From contig NZ_CP051006.1 in assembly GCF_014673495.1 (NCBI RefSeq), positions 4,588,001 through 4,652,000 of the forward strand: a stretch of 64,000 bases of DNA, given 5' to 3'. How positions within the stretch are numbered: the stretch's first letter is position 1; the number at the start of each line of letters is the position of its first letter. Both the position numbers and the translations under genes were made by a program. This DNA comes from Streptomyces griseofuscus (GTDB lineage: Bacteria; Actinomycetota; Actinomycetes; Streptomycetales; Streptomycetaceae). Of this stretch, positions 39,911-50,830 are shown piece by piece. The notes beneath the pieces were generated by a model. That model was not told the origin of the DNA and searched no databases. It was given only the letters and a program-made list of their open reading frames with translations.

Positions 39911-40549
39911 ATGGGTGAGTCGGAGCCGCGTGAGCGGGAGACGGGAACGCGGGAGCCGGGGCTGCGGGAGCGCAAGCGGCAGCGGATGTACCAGGAGGTG
40001 TCGGACACCGCGGTGCGGCTGTTCCTGGAGCGGGGCTTCGACGCGGTGCCGGTGGCGGAGGTGGCCGCGGCCGCCGGGATCTCCAAGCCGACCCTCTTCC
40101 GGTACTTCCCGGCCAAGGAGGACCTGGTCCTGCACCGGATCGCGGACCACGAGGACGAGGCCGCGCGGGTGGTCGCGGGCGCCCCGGACCCGGTGGACGC
40201 GCTGCGCCGGCACTTCCTCGCGGGCCTGGAGCGGCGCGACCCGGTCACCGGGCTCAACGACCACCCCCAGGTGCTCGCCTTCCACACCCTGCTCTACGGC
40301 ACCCCGTCCCTGGTCGCGCGCGCCTACCGGCACCAGGAGCGCTCCGAGGCCGCCCTCGCCGAGGCGCTCGGCGGCGACCTGGACGCGCGGCTCGCGGCCG
40401 GGCAGATCATCGCCGTGCAGCGGATCCTCGCCCTGGACAACTGGCGGCGGATCGCGGCGGGGGAGAAGGTGGCGGACGTCGCGCCGGATGCCGTCCGGGC
40501 GGCGGAGCGGGCGTTCGGGCGACTGGGGGCGGCACTGACCAGGGGCTGA
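39911..40549 (+). CDS. TetR-family regulator
   Basis: A 212-residue regulator: N-terminal HTH (TAVRLFLERGFDAVPVAEVA then AAGISKPTLFRYFPAKEDLV) and a ligand-binding C-terminal half (AYRHQERSEAALAEALGGDL). ATG 39911 is 6 nt after TAGGCT, so it is probably leaderless. It lies 88 bp before the HelD-like helicase gene, and a palindrome in that gap overlaps the helicase promoter, so it is the likely repressor of that gene. The effector is unknown. Confidence 0.9.
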   Translation: MGESEPRERETGTREPGLRERKRQRMYQEVSDTAVRLFLERGFDAVPVAEVAAAAGISKPTLFRYFPAKEDLVLHRIADHEDEAARVVAGAPDPVDALRRHFLAGLERRDPVTGLNDHPQVLAFHTLLYGTPSLVARAYRHQERSEAALAEALGGDLDARLAAGQIIAVQRILALDNWRRIAAGEKVADVAPDAVRAAERAFGRLGAALTRG

Positions 40550-40591
40550 ACGGCGACCTCCTGGTGAGACGAGGGGAGACAGGGTGAGACT

Positions 40592-40609
40592 GGGTTAAAA
40601 ATATAACCC
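40592..40609 (+). promoter_or_regulatory. Palindrome GGGTTA-N6-TAACCC at helicase promoter
   Basis: Perfect 6-bp arms flank the AT-only centre AAAATA. The palindrome overlaps the expected -35 of the helD-like promoter, whose -10 is TACGCT at 40625-40630 and whose leaderless ATG is at 40638. It is the best candidate operator for the TetR regulator upstream. Confidence 0.7.
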
Positions 40610-40637
40610 GGTAATGACTTGTCGTACGCTGGGTGGC

Positions 40638-42728
40638 ATGACGTCACGCCCCGCCCTCACCGACGCCCTGCGCGCCGAGCGCGCCCATCACGACGACTGC
40701 CGGACCGCTCTCGCCGCGATGATCGAGGGCGCCGCGGAGCAGGTCGTCATCGGCGAGGACGTCTCCGCCTCCGGCGCCGACGCGGAGGTCCTCGGCTACC
40801 AGCTGCGCAGCCAGGCCAAGGCACTGCGCGAACTCCCGCCGGGGCCCCTGTTCTTCGGCCGCCTGGACTTCGCCCGCGACCACCCCGAGCACGGCGGGCT
40901 CCCCTTCCACCTCGGACGGCTGCGCATCACCGAGCGCCCCGCCGCCCCGCCCCTGGTGGTCGACTGGCGGGCCCCCGTCTCCCGCGCCTTCTACCAGGCG
41001 AGCGTCCGTGATCCGCAGGGCGTGGCGGTACGGCGGCGGTTCGGCTGGGCGCCGGGCAGCACCGGGGACACGGCGGACCTCACGGGCTTCGAGGACGAGC
41101 ACCTGGGGGACGGGGCCGAGCCCTCGGGGGCCGGCCTCCCGGGGGCCGGTTCTTCGGAGGACGGGTCCGGGGCCGGGGCGCTCCGGCCGGACGGCATCGT
41201 CGCCCGTGAGCTGGAGCGCCCCCGTGTCGGCCCCATGCGGGACATCGCCGCCACCATCCAGCCCGAGCAGGACGACCTCGTACGCGCCGCCCTCGCCGAC
41301 TCGGTGTGTGTGCAGGGCGCCCCCGGCACCGGCAAGACCGCCGTCGGACTGCACCGCGCCGCGTACCTGCTCTACACCCACCCCAAACGGCTCCAGCGCG
41401 CCGGACTGCTGATCCTCGGCCCCAACCGCACCTTCCTCGCCTACATCTCCGAGGTGCTGCCCGCGCTCGGTGAGAGCGGCGTGCGCCAGTCCACCCTGCT
41501 GGACGAGATCGCCCGCCACCCGGTCACCGGCACCGACCCGGTGCCCACGGCCGCCCTCAAGCACGACCCCCGCCTGGCCGAGGTACTGCGCCGGGCGCTG
41601 TACGCGCATGTCAGCACGGACGGGGTGAGCGACCTCGCGGTGCCCGACGGCTCCTACCGCTGGCGGGTGCGCGCCGCCGAACTCGCCGCGATCGTGAGGG
41701 GGGTGCGCGCCGAGGAGCCGCCGTACGCCGTCGGCCGCGAGCGGGTGCGCACCCGGGTGGTACGACGACTGCGCGCGCTCGCCGAACGGCGCTCCGGGGT
41801 GCTGCCGGCCGCCTGGGTGCGGCGCATGGAGCACGCCCGGCCGCTCACCGCCCAGCTCGACCTGGTGTGGCCGAAGGTCCGCCCGGAGGAGGTGCTGGCC
41901 CAACTGCTCACCGACAAGGAGGCGTTGGCGCGTTCGGCGCGCGGGCTCCTGGAACCCGGCGAGCAGGAGGCGCTGTTGTGGGCGCGTCCGCCGCGCTCGT
42001 TCAAGTCCGCCCGCTGGTCGGCCGCCGACCTGGTCCTGCTGGACGAGCTGTCCGGGCTGATCGAACACCCCGAGAGCTACGGGCACATCGTGGTGGACGA
42101 GGCGCAGGACCTCTCGCCGATGGAGTGCCGGGCCATCGCCCGCCGGGCGGTCTTCGGCTCGCTGACCGTCCTCGGCGACCTCGCCCAGGGCACCGCGCCA
42201 TGGGCCGCCCGCGACTGGTCCGCACAGCTGCGCCATCTCGGCCGGCCGGACGCGGCGGTGGTGTCGCTGACCACCGGGTTCCGGGTGCCGGCGGCGGTCG
42301 TCGGCCTGGCCAACCGGCTGCTGGCCCGTCTGGAGGTGGCGGTACCGCCCGCCCGGTCCCTGCGCGCCGACGGGGAGTTGACCCTGCACCCGGCCGAGGA
42401 CGTCCTCGCCACCACGGTCGCCGCCGCCCGCCGCGCCCTCACCCGGGAGGGCTCGGTCGGGGTGATCGCGGCCGACCCGGATGTGCCCGCGGTGGCCCGC
42501 GCCCTCACCGACGCGGGCCTCGATCCGGCCGCCCCCGACGCCCTCGGCGCCCGGCTGACCCTCGTCCCCGCGAGCGTGGCCAAGGGCCTGGAGTACGACC
42601 ATGTCATCGCGGTGGAACCGGCCGCCGTGGCCGAGGCGGAGGAGCGGGGCGCGCACCGGCTGTACGTGGTGCTGACCCGGGCGGTGTCTCGCCTGGACGT
42701 GGTGCACGGGCGTCCACTGCCGTTCTGA
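40638..42728 (+). CDS. HelD-like UvrD/Rep-family helicase
   Basis: A 696-residue SF1 ATPase. Walker A is GAPGTGKTAVGLHRAAYLLY, Walker B is IVVDEAQDLSPMEC, and the C-terminal motifs are LGDLAQGTAPW, TTGFRVPAAVV and YVVLTRAVSRLDVVHGR. The N-terminal part (residues 1-215) is the HelD-type RNA-polymerase-binding region, here with a Gly/Glu-rich insertion of about 35 residues (GDGAEPSGAGLPGAGSSEDG). Proteins of this class remove stalled RNA polymerase from DNA and some protect against rifamycins (known for HelR). The sequence differs from the HelR type I know, so the substrate is left open. It has its own TetR repressor candidate. Confidence 0.85.
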   Translation: MTSRPALTDALRAERAHHDDCRTALAAMIEGAAEQVVIGEDVSASGADAEVLGYQLRSQAKALRELPPGPLFFGRLDFARDHPEHGGLPFHLGRLRITERPAAPPLVVDWRAPVSRAFYQASVRDPQGVAVRRRFGWAPGSTGDTADLTGFEDEHLGDGAEPSGAGLPGAGSSEDGSGAGALRPDGIVARELERPRVGPMRDIAATIQPEQDDLVRAALADSVCVQGAPGTGKTAVGLHRAAYLLYTHPKRLQRAGLLILGPNRTFLAYISEVLPALGESGVRQSTLLDEIARHPVTGTDPVPTAALKHDPRLAEVLRRALYAHVSTDGVSDLAVPDGSYRWRVRAAELAAIVRGVRAEEPPYAVGRERVRTRVVRRLRALAERRSGVLPAAWVRRMEHARPLTAQLDLVWPKVRPEEVLAQLLTDKEALARSARGLLEPGEQEALLWARPPRSFKSARWSAADLVLLDELSGLIEHPESYGHIVVDEAQDLSPMECRAIARRAVFGSLTVLGDLAQGTAPWAARDWSAQLRHLGRPDAAVVSLTTGFRVPAAVVGLANRLLARLEVAVPPARSLRADGELTLHPAEDVLATTVAAARRALTREGSVGVIAADPDVPAVARALTDAGLDPAAPDALGARLTLVPASVAKGLEYDHVIAVEPAAVAEAEERGAHRLYVVLTRAVSRLDVVHGRPLPF

Positions 42729-42755
42729 GCGGGCGCGGTGGGTAGCGTGCAGCAC

Positions 42756-43409
42756 ATGACCGAACTCGCCGAACACGCCGATGACGTACCGGACTTCGAA
42801 GCCTACCGGGACATTCCCACCACCACCCTCGCCGATCTGCTCGGGGTGGAGCAGGTCATGGACATCGGGATACGGCCGCTGTGGGGGCCGGTGCCCCGGG
42901 TGGCCGGACCGGCGTTCACCGTGAGCTGCCCGCCCGGCGACAACCTCATGCTGCACGCCGCCGTCCACCGGGCCGCCCCCGGCTCGGTGATCGTGGTCGA
43001 GTCCGGGGACCTGCGGTACGCCCTGGCCGGCGGCAACGTCTGCGCCGTGGCCCAGCGGCACGGCATCGCCGCCTTCGTCGCCGACGGAGTGATCCGCGAT
43101 CTCGCCGAGGTGCGTGACCTGGGCTTCCCCGTCTTCGCCCGGGGCATCGTGCCCATCCCGGGCGTCAAGGAGATCGCGACACCCTTCGGCCTCCCCGTGC
43201 GCTGCGGGGGCGTACGGATCGAGGCCGGCGACGTGGTCGTGGCCGACGAGGAGGGCGTGGTCACCGTCCCTGCCACCCGCGCCCCCGCCGTCCTCACCGC
43301 CGCCCGCGCCAAGCTGGCCGAGGAGGCGGCCGAGACCCTGGACGACTGGGAGTCGGCCCACCGGACGCGGATCGAGGAGATCCTGAAGGCGCGGGGGTTC
43401 GAGGGGTGA
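42756..43409 (+). CDS. RraA-like protein / HMG aldolase family
   Basis: A 217-residue protein of the RraA fold with the active-site segment AGGNVCAVAQRHGIAAFVAD and GVIRDLAEV. The family includes 4-hydroxy-4-methyl-2-oxoglutarate aldolases and non-enzymatic RraA regulators; the GG..AxxxG..G.V.DG..RD motif is fully kept, which supports aldolase or decarboxylase activity with a divalent metal. ATG 42756 lies 7 nt after TAGCGT, so it is probably leaderless. It follows the HelD-like gene by 27 bp. Confidence 0.85.
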   Translation: MTELAEHADDVPDFEAYRDIPTTTLADLLGVEQVMDIGIRPLWGPVPRVAGPAFTVSCPPGDNLMLHAAVHRAAPGSVIVVESGDLRYALAGGNVCAVAQRHGIAAFVADGVIRDLAEVRDLGFPVFARGIVPIPGVKEIATPFGLPVRCGGVRIEAGDVVVADEEGVVTVPATRAPAVLTAARAKLAEEAAETLDDWESAHRTRIEEILKARGFEG

Positions 43410-43455
43410 GGTGAGAGGGCGCCTTCGGTCGCCCCGGGGGCGATCCTGGACGGTG

Positions 43456-43932
43456 ATGCTGCTCTTCCTCGATGTCGACGGCCCGCTCATCCCGTTCGGG
43501 GCGGCGGACCACGCGTACCCGGTCCACGAGGGCCCGCCCGTGCCCGTCGTCGAACACCCCTTGCTCACCCGTGTCGACCCGGCGCTCGGCCACCGTCTCG
43601 CCGCCCTGGGCTGCGAGCTGGTGTGGGCCACCACCTGGATGGACGAGGCCAATGCCGTGGTCGCGCCCTGGCTTGGGCTGCCCGCGCTGCCCGTCGTGCG
43701 GTGGCCGGACGAGGACGGACCGCCCGGTCCGCCGCACTGGAAGACCCGCCCGCTGGTCGACCGGGCCGCGGGACGGCCCTTCGTCTGGGTGGACGACGAG
43801 ATCGGTGAGGCCGACCGCGCCTGGGTCGCCGTACACCACCCGGGGCCCGCGCTCCTGCACTGGGTGGACCACCGGTACGGCCTGACGGAGGCCGACTTCC
43901 GGGTCCTCGAAGAGTGGCTCGCGGCGCGCTGA
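43456..43932 (+). CDS. HAD-like small protein
   Basis: A 158-residue protein with an N-terminal HAD motif I (MLLFLDVDGPLIPFG), a TT motif (CELVWATTWMDEAN) and WVDDEIGEADR as the acidic motif. HAD domains of this small type (close to the 5'-nucleotidase-like group) act on nucleotides or other phosphates; no lysine motif is certain. ATG 43456 is used; GTG 43453 is equally possible. It is convergent with the uvrA-like gene, with stops 3 bp apart. Confidence 0.75.
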   Translation: MLLFLDVDGPLIPFGAADHAYPVHEGPPVPVVEHPLLTRVDPALGHRLAALGCELVWATTWMDEANAVVAPWLGLPALPVVRWPDEDGPPGPPHWKTRPLVDRAAGRPFVWVDDEIGEADRAWVAVHHPGPALLHWVDHRYGLTEADFRVLEEWLAAR

Positions 43933-43935
43933 GGC

Positions 43936-46305
<2,370 letters not shown>

Positions 46306-46400
46306 GCGGGCCACGGTAGCCGGGGGCGCGGAAGAACCGCTTCTTCGATTCTGACCGGTTCCGGCGTGTGCCCTCCCGGCCGCCCCTAAGCTGCGCGCCC

Positions 46401-47645
46401 GTGACGCTGTCTTCGAGCAAACCCCTCCCGGACGAGACCGCCGTACCGCTGTGGCGGGACACCCGCTTCACCCTCCTCCTCGGCGCACGGGTCGTCTCCG
46501 TGCTGGGCAACGGCTTCGCCCGTGTGGCCCTCGCCTTCGCCGTGCTCGCGCTGCCCGGCGCGAGCCCCGGCCGGCTGTCGCTCGTCCTGGCCTGTCAGGC
46601 GCTGCCGCAGCTGCTGTTCGTGCTGGTGGGTGGGGTGATCGCGGACCGGATGTCCCGCTCGGCGCTGATGGCCCTGGCCGATGTGCTCGGGGCGGGGGCG
46701 TACGGCGCGCTGGCCGCGATGGTGCTGACGGGCGTGGCCCCGCTGCCCGCGCTGTGCGCCCTCGCCGTCCTGGCCGGCACCGCGACGGCCCTGTTCGCGC
46801 CCGCCTCCGAGGGCCTCGTCCCGCTCCTCGTCCCCAAGGACCGCCTCCAGCGCGCCAACGGTCTGCTGCGGATGGGCACCAACACCTCCCTGCTGCTGGG
46901 CCTGTCCCTGTCCGGCGTGACGGTGGGGGCGGTGGGCGCGGGCTGGGCGCTCGCGCTGAACGCCGTCTCCTTCGTGGTCAGCGCGGCTCTGACGGCCCGG
47001 CTGCGGGTGCCAAGGCGCCCGCGCGGCAGCTCCTCCGGCTGGACCGAACTGAAGGAGGGCTGGCGGGAGTTCGCCTCCCGGCAGTGGCTGTGGGTGGTGG
47101 TCGCGCAGTACGCCCTCGTGGTCGCCGCGCTCAACGCCAACGCGGGGGTCCTGGGGCCGCTGATGGCCACACAGCACCTGGGCGGCGCGCGGTCGTGGTC
47201 GGTGATCGTGGCCGCCCAGGCGATCGGCACCGTCGCGGGCGCGGGCCTGGCCGCCCGGGTACGGGTCTCCCGCCCCCTCCTCGTGGCCGTCCTGTGCACC
47301 TTCCCGGCCGCCGTTCCGGTCGCCCTGCTGGCGCTCGCGGCCCCGCTCTGGGCGATCGTCCTCGCGATGTTCGCCTCGGGTCTCGCGAGCGATGTCTTCG
47401 GCGTCCTGTGGGCCACGACCATCCACCGCGAGGTCCCCGAGCACGCCCTGTCCCGGGTCAGCTCCTACGACTGGTTCGGCTCCCTCTCCTTCGCCCCGCT
47501 GGGCCTCCTGGTGGCGGGCCCCACGGCGACGGCGGTGGGCACGGGACGGGCGCTCGCGGGCTGCGCGGCACTGATCACCCTGGCGACGGCGGCGGCACTG
47601 CTCTCCCCGCAGGTGCGGAACATGCGGAGCCCACAGGGAAGTTGA
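46401..47645 (+). CDS. MFS transporter
   Basis: A 414-residue transporter with about 11-12 hydrophobic helices. The start is GTG 46401, 8 nt after TAAGCT, so it is probably leaderless. The MFS motif GGVIADRMSRSALM follows helix 2-3, and the second half has RVRVSRPLLVAVLC. It resembles macrolide/drug exporter-like MFS proteins (the DHA1/MefA type). It is divergent from the UvrA2-type gene (95 bp), and the two may form a resistance pair (inference). Its substrate is unknown. Confidence 0.88.
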   Translation: MTLSSSKPLPDETAVPLWRDTRFTLLLGARVVSVLGNGFARVALAFAVLALPGASPGRLSLVLACQALPQLLFVLVGGVIADRMSRSALMALADVLGAGAYGALAAMVLTGVAPLPALCALAVLAGTATALFAPASEGLVPLLVPKDRLQRANGLLRMGTNTSLLLGLSLSGVTVGAVGAGWALALNAVSFVVSAALTARLRVPRRPRGSSSGWTELKEGWREFASRQWLWVVVAQYALVVAALNANAGVLGPLMATQHLGGARSWSVIVAAQAIGTVAGAGLAARVRVSRPLLVAVLCTFPAAVPVALLALAAPLWAIVLAMFASGLASDVFGVLWATTIHREVPEHALSRVSSYDWFGSLSFAPLGLLVAGPTATAVGTGRALAGCAALITLATAAALLSPQVRNMRSPQGS

Positions 47646-47651
47646 CCCGCC

Positions 47652-48245
47652 TCAGCGCCGGGGCTCCCGCGCCGCGCTGTGCCGCTGGTAGTAACGGGCG
47701 ACCCGGGCCCGGTTGCCGCAGCGGGCGGGGGAGCACCAGCGGCGGCGGGGGTGCGAGGGCAGGAAGACCATCACACAGCCGTCCGCCTCGCACTCCTTGA
47801 GCCTGCCGATCGCCGGGTCGGTGAGCAGCTCGACCGCGGCCTCGGCCAGGGCCGCGGCCACCCGGACACCGAGCGGGCCGGTGCGGCGGGGGACGGCCGT
47901 GACGGTCGTACCGTCCCAGCCGAGTTCCCGCGCGGCCGGCGCGGCCCGCTGGGCCTCGGTGAGCCCGCGCAGGGCGGCGGCGGGGGGCTCGGCCGCGTCC
48001 AGCAGCGCCCGTACGACGGCCTCGGTGTGCCCCCGTACGGCGTGCACGGGAACCAGATCACCGACCCCCGGCTCCTCGCCCTCCTCCGCGTGGCCCTCCT
48101 TCAGCCGGTCCGCCTCCAGCTCCAGCCACCGGGACAGCTGCCGGGGCGTGCCGAGCAGATCCACCCGGCCGTCGCCACTCAGCGGACGGGTGTTGACCAG
48201 ATCCAGGGCCAGGGCCTCGCCGGTCAGCGGTTCGCTCTCAGACAT
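47652..48245 (-). CDS. CGNR zinc-finger regulator
   Basis: A 197-residue protein with an N-terminal ABATE domain (EALALDLVNTRPLSGDGRVD) and a C-terminal CGNR zinc finger (CEADGCVMVFLPSHPRRRWC then CGNRARVARYYQRH). The CxxxC...CxxxCGNR pattern is complete. These are predicted DNA-binding stress regulators. ATG 48245 is 7 nt after TAGCAT, so it is probably leaderless. It is divergent from the dehalogenase-like hydrolase; the 100-bp gap holds repeated TAATG/CATTA motifs and likely controls both genes. Confidence 0.88.
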   Translation of the reverse strand: MSESEPLTGEALALDLVNTRPLSGDGRVDLLGTPRQLSRWLELEADRLKEGHAEEGEEPGVGDLVPVHAVRGHTEAVVRALLDAAEPPAAALRGLTEAQRAAPAARELGWDGTTVTAVPRRTGPLGVRVAAALAEAAVELLTDPAIGRLKECEADGCVMVFLPSHPRRRWCSPARCGNRARVARYYQRHSAAREPRR

Positions 48246-48345
48246 GCGCCTAATGCTAACTCCACCGTTTGACACATTAGTCCGGTGGGGTTTCACTGGC
48301 TGTGCGTACTGTCTAATGCATCTCTTCTTGAAAGAGGCATGTGAA

Positions 48346-49242
48346 ATGTCTGACGCCGTGAGTACTCTCCCCCTCCCGTCCCGGACCGCCCACCGCTTCG
48401 TCGAGGTCGACGGGGTGGACGTCTTCTACCGGGAGTCCCTGCCCGAGCGGGCCGACGCCCCGGTGCTGCTGCTCCTGCACGGCTTCCCGTCGGCCTCGCA
48501 TCAGTTCCGCCGGCTGATCGACACCCTCGGCGCCGACTACCGGCTGATCGCCCCGGACTACCCGGGCTCCGGGCACACCGTGGTCCCGGACGGGTTCACC
48601 TACTCCTTCGACCGGCTCGCCGACATCGTCGAGGGCTTCACCGAGCGCCTGGGGCTGACCCGTTTCGCGATGTACCTCTTCGACTTCGGCGCCCCGGTCG
48701 GCTTCCGTCTGGCGCTACGGCATCCGGAGCGGATCGCGGGGCTGGTCGTGCAGAACGGCAACGCGTACGAGGAGGGGCTGTCGGACGCGGCCCGGGCGTT
48801 CACCGAGCTCGCCCCCGACGCCCCGGGCGCCGAGCAGGCCGTACTCGACCTGCTCAGCCCCGATTCGGTCCGCGCCCAGTACGAGGGCGGCACCGCCGAC
48901 CCCGAGCTGATCGCCCCCGAGGGCTGGCTGCTCGACCAGCACTTCCTGGACCTGCCGGGCCGCCGCGAGGCGCAGCGCGCGCTGTTCTACGACTACAAGA
49001 ACAACGTCGCCGCGTACCCCGCATGGCAGGCATGGCTGCGCGAGCACCGGCCCCCGACCCTGATCACCTGGGGAACCGGCGACCCCTTCTTCCTCACCCC
49101 CGGCGCCCGCGCCTACCTGCGCGACCTGCCCACCGCCGAACTCCACCTGTTCGACACGGGCCACTTCGCCCTGGAGGACCACCTGCCCCGGATCGCCCCC
49201 CTGATCGCCGCCTTCCTCACCCGCTCCACGGCAACACCGTGA
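48346..49242 (+). CDS. Haloalkane dehalogenase-like alpha/beta hydrolase
   Basis: A 298-residue alpha/beta hydrolase. The nucleophile is Asp113 in YLFDFGAPVGFR, as in haloalkane dehalogenases and epoxide hydrolases, not the Ser of esterases. The oxyanion segment is LLLLHGFPSASHQF, and the base His is in FDTGHFALEDH near the end. The substrate could be a halide or an epoxide; no gene nearby decides. ATG 48346 follows AAAGAGG at normal spacing. It is divergent from the CGNR regulator, its probable controller. Confidence 0.87.
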   Translation: MSDAVSTLPLPSRTAHRFVEVDGVDVFYRESLPERADAPVLLLLHGFPSASHQFRRLIDTLGADYRLIAPDYPGSGHTVVPDGFTYSFDRLADIVEGFTERLGLTRFAMYLFDFGAPVGFRLALRHPERIAGLVVQNGNAYEEGLSDAARAFTELAPDAPGAEQAVLDLLSPDSVRAQYEGGTADPELIAPEGWLLDQHFLDLPGRREAQRALFYDYKNNVAAYPAWQAWLREHRPPTLITWGTGDPFFLTPGARAYLRDLPTAELHLFDTGHFALEDHLPRIAPLIAAFLTRSTATP

Positions 49243-49679
49243 GCTCCGGCCATTCCCCCGCCCACCGCGCCGCCTTGGCCTCGTACACCTCCCGCGGCGC
49301 GAGCACCGGATGGGGCCGCAGAACAAGGCTGAACACATCGTCGAGCCCGCACGGCGCATAGAGGACCCACTCCCCACCGGTCTCCAGCCGCACCCCCAGA
49401 CAGCGGGCCGTCGCCGCGAACGAGTCGATGGCGCCCTCCACCGACCGGTACGGCGGACAGGGCACCCCGGACTTCCGCCCGTACCAGAGGCGCAGGCCTC
49501 CCGGTCATCGCATTCCACACCGTCTGAAACAGACACCCTGCCGTCAGGTACCACCCGGGCAACCCCATCCCCGCGGCCCTGCCCAGCACCTCGACCAACA
49601 CCGCATTGCGCCCCAGCACCTCCCGCAACCGCTCCTGCTCGCCACCCGAAAGCCGCCCTCCCCTGGTTCCGCCCGGCAT
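49217..49679 (-). pseudogene. Nucleotidyltransferase (DUF925-type) with deletion and frameshift
   Basis: The 5' part (from ATG 49679) reads LREVLGRNAVLVEVLGRAAG then GWYLTAGCLFQTVWNAMTGR, the start of the COG3575 nucleotidyltransferase family. After about position 49490 the expected text continues in another frame with KSGVPCPPYRSVEGAIDSFA, LGVRLETGGEWVLYAPCGLD and TVLPWSG. The middle of the domain, including the acidic catalytic segment (about 45 residues), is missing. So there is an internal deletion plus a frameshift, and the enzyme is inactive. Its start overlaps the NUDIX stop by one base (TGATG), so it was the second gene of that operon. Confidence 0.8.
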
Positions 49680-50206
49680 CACTGACCCGTCTCGCTGCTC
49701 GGCGGCGAGAGTCGCGCGGTCCGGAAGGCGAGATAGCGGCCGAAGACTTCGTGGCTGTCGGGGGTGAAGCGCCACTCCTGCAGGGCCGACCGCAGTTCCG
49801 GCTCGGTCAGCCGGCCGTGCCAGGCGACCTCGGCGGGATCGGGGACCACGGCGTCCGGCACCACGGCCTCGTGCACGCCGAGCCAGTGCGGGCTCAGGCC
49901 GCTGCGGTTGACGAACGTGAACAGCAGGCGCGGCAGCGCACGGATGCCCAGCTCTTCGGCCAGCTCCCGCGCGGCGGCCTGTTCGTAGGACTCGCCGGCC
50001 TTCACCGCGCCACCGACCACGACCTCATGGAGCCCGGGGAAGCGCGACAGCCGCTCCGACCGCCGGTGGACGAGGACCCGGCCACGCCCATCACGGCACA
50101 CCGTCACGGCGACCCGATGCAGCCACCCCTCCCGGACGGCCTCCCGACGGCTGACCACCCCCAGCACGCGATCCCGACCGTCGACACGCTCCACCAGTTC
50201 AGCCAC
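49679..50206 (-). CDS. NUDIX hydrolase, IDI/YfcD-like
   Basis: A 175-residue protein with a complete NUDIX box (GGAVKAGESYEQAAARELAE then ELGI). The flanking text HRVAVTVCRDGRGRVLVHRR and SRFPGLHEVVVGG is of the isopentenyl-diphosphate isomerase/YfcD type. GTG 50206 is the chosen start (MAELVERVDGRDRVLGVVSR). The downstream gene is the broken nucleotidyltransferase, so this enzyme may survive alone. A palindrome that could serve its promoter and the divergent XRE gene is 63-84 bp away. Confidence 0.85.
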   Translation of the reverse strand: MAELVERVDGRDRVLGVVSRREAVREGWLHRVAVTVCRDGRGRVLVHRRSERLSRFPGLHEVVVGGAVKAGESYEQAAARELAEELGIRALPRLLFTFVNRSGLSPHWLGVHEAVVPDAVVPDPAEVAWHGRLTEPELRSALQEWRFTPDSHEVFGRYLAFRTARLSPPSSETGQ

Positions 50207-50268
50207 GCCGCACACCCTGGCAGAGCCCACCGACAACGCCGCCGGCCGTCCCCGACACCCGGCACACT

Positions 50269-50290
50269 ATTGCAAGCGCCTGCTTGCAAT
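50269..50290 (+). promoter_or_regulatory. 22-bp palindrome before XRE gene
   Basis: Two perfect 9-bp arms, ATTGCAAGC and GCTTGCAAT, flank GCCT. It lies 30 bp before the XRE gene start and 63 bp from the divergent NUDIX start, so it is the likely operator for XRE autoregulation. Confidence 0.65.
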
Positions 50291-50319
50291 TGTTAGCGGA
50301 GGTGGGGCATGGTGGAGGC

Positions 50320-50751
50320 ATGGCATCGCTGAACGTCGGCAATCTCGGTGAGTACCTGCGCGAACAGCGGCGAAACGCCCAGCTGTCGCTGCGGCAGCTC
50401 GCCGAGGCGGCCGGGGTGTCCAATCCGTATCTGAGCCAGATCGAGCGCGGGCTGCGCAAGCCGAGCGCGGAGGTGTTGCAGCAGGTCGCCAAGGCCCTGC
50501 GGATCTCCGCCGAGACGCTGTACGTCCGCGCCGGCATCCTCGACGCCGAGCGGGACCGGGACGACGTGGAGACGCGCGCCGTCATCCTCGCCGATCCCTC
50601 GCTCAACGAGCGGCAGAAGCAGGTGCTGCTCCAGATCTACGAGTCCTTCCGCAAGGAGAACGGATTCGGGGCCGGCGAACCCGCGGACGCGGACGGCACG
50701 GAGCAGGGAACGGACGACGACGATGCAGGCTCGCGGCGGACGGCCGGCTGA
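50320..50751 (+). CDS. XRE-family HTH regulator
   Basis: A 143-residue regulator with an N-terminal HTH (LGEYLREQRRNAQLSLRQLA, AGVSNPYLSQIERGLRKPSA) and an acidic C-terminal tail (EPADADGTEQGTDDDDAGSR). It starts at ATG 50320, with GGTGGAGG just upstream; ATG 50309 is an out-of-frame alternative. The order XRE-hbhA-like-DUF2516 matches M. tuberculosis Rv0474-Rv0476 (from memory), so it may control the adjacent surface or cytoskeletal protein. A palindrome for autoregulation lies upstream. Confidence 0.85.
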   Translation: MASLNVGNLGEYLREQRRNAQLSLRQLAEAAGVSNPYLSQIERGLRKPSAEVLQQVAKALRISAETLYVRAGILDAERDRDDVETRAVILADPSLNERQKQVLLQIYESFRKENGFGAGEPADADGTEQGTDDDDAGSRRTAG

Positions 50752-50830
50752 CGCCGGACCAGGGCACCGGGCGCCCACCGCGAACCACACCACCTCAGCC
50801 GAACGCGAGATCCGGGAGGACCTGATCACC

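Noticed and set aside
40550..40637. Rifamycin-associated element before the HelD-like gene
   Set aside because: The 19-bp RAE pattern is not there; the palindrome is AT-centred and next to TetR instead.
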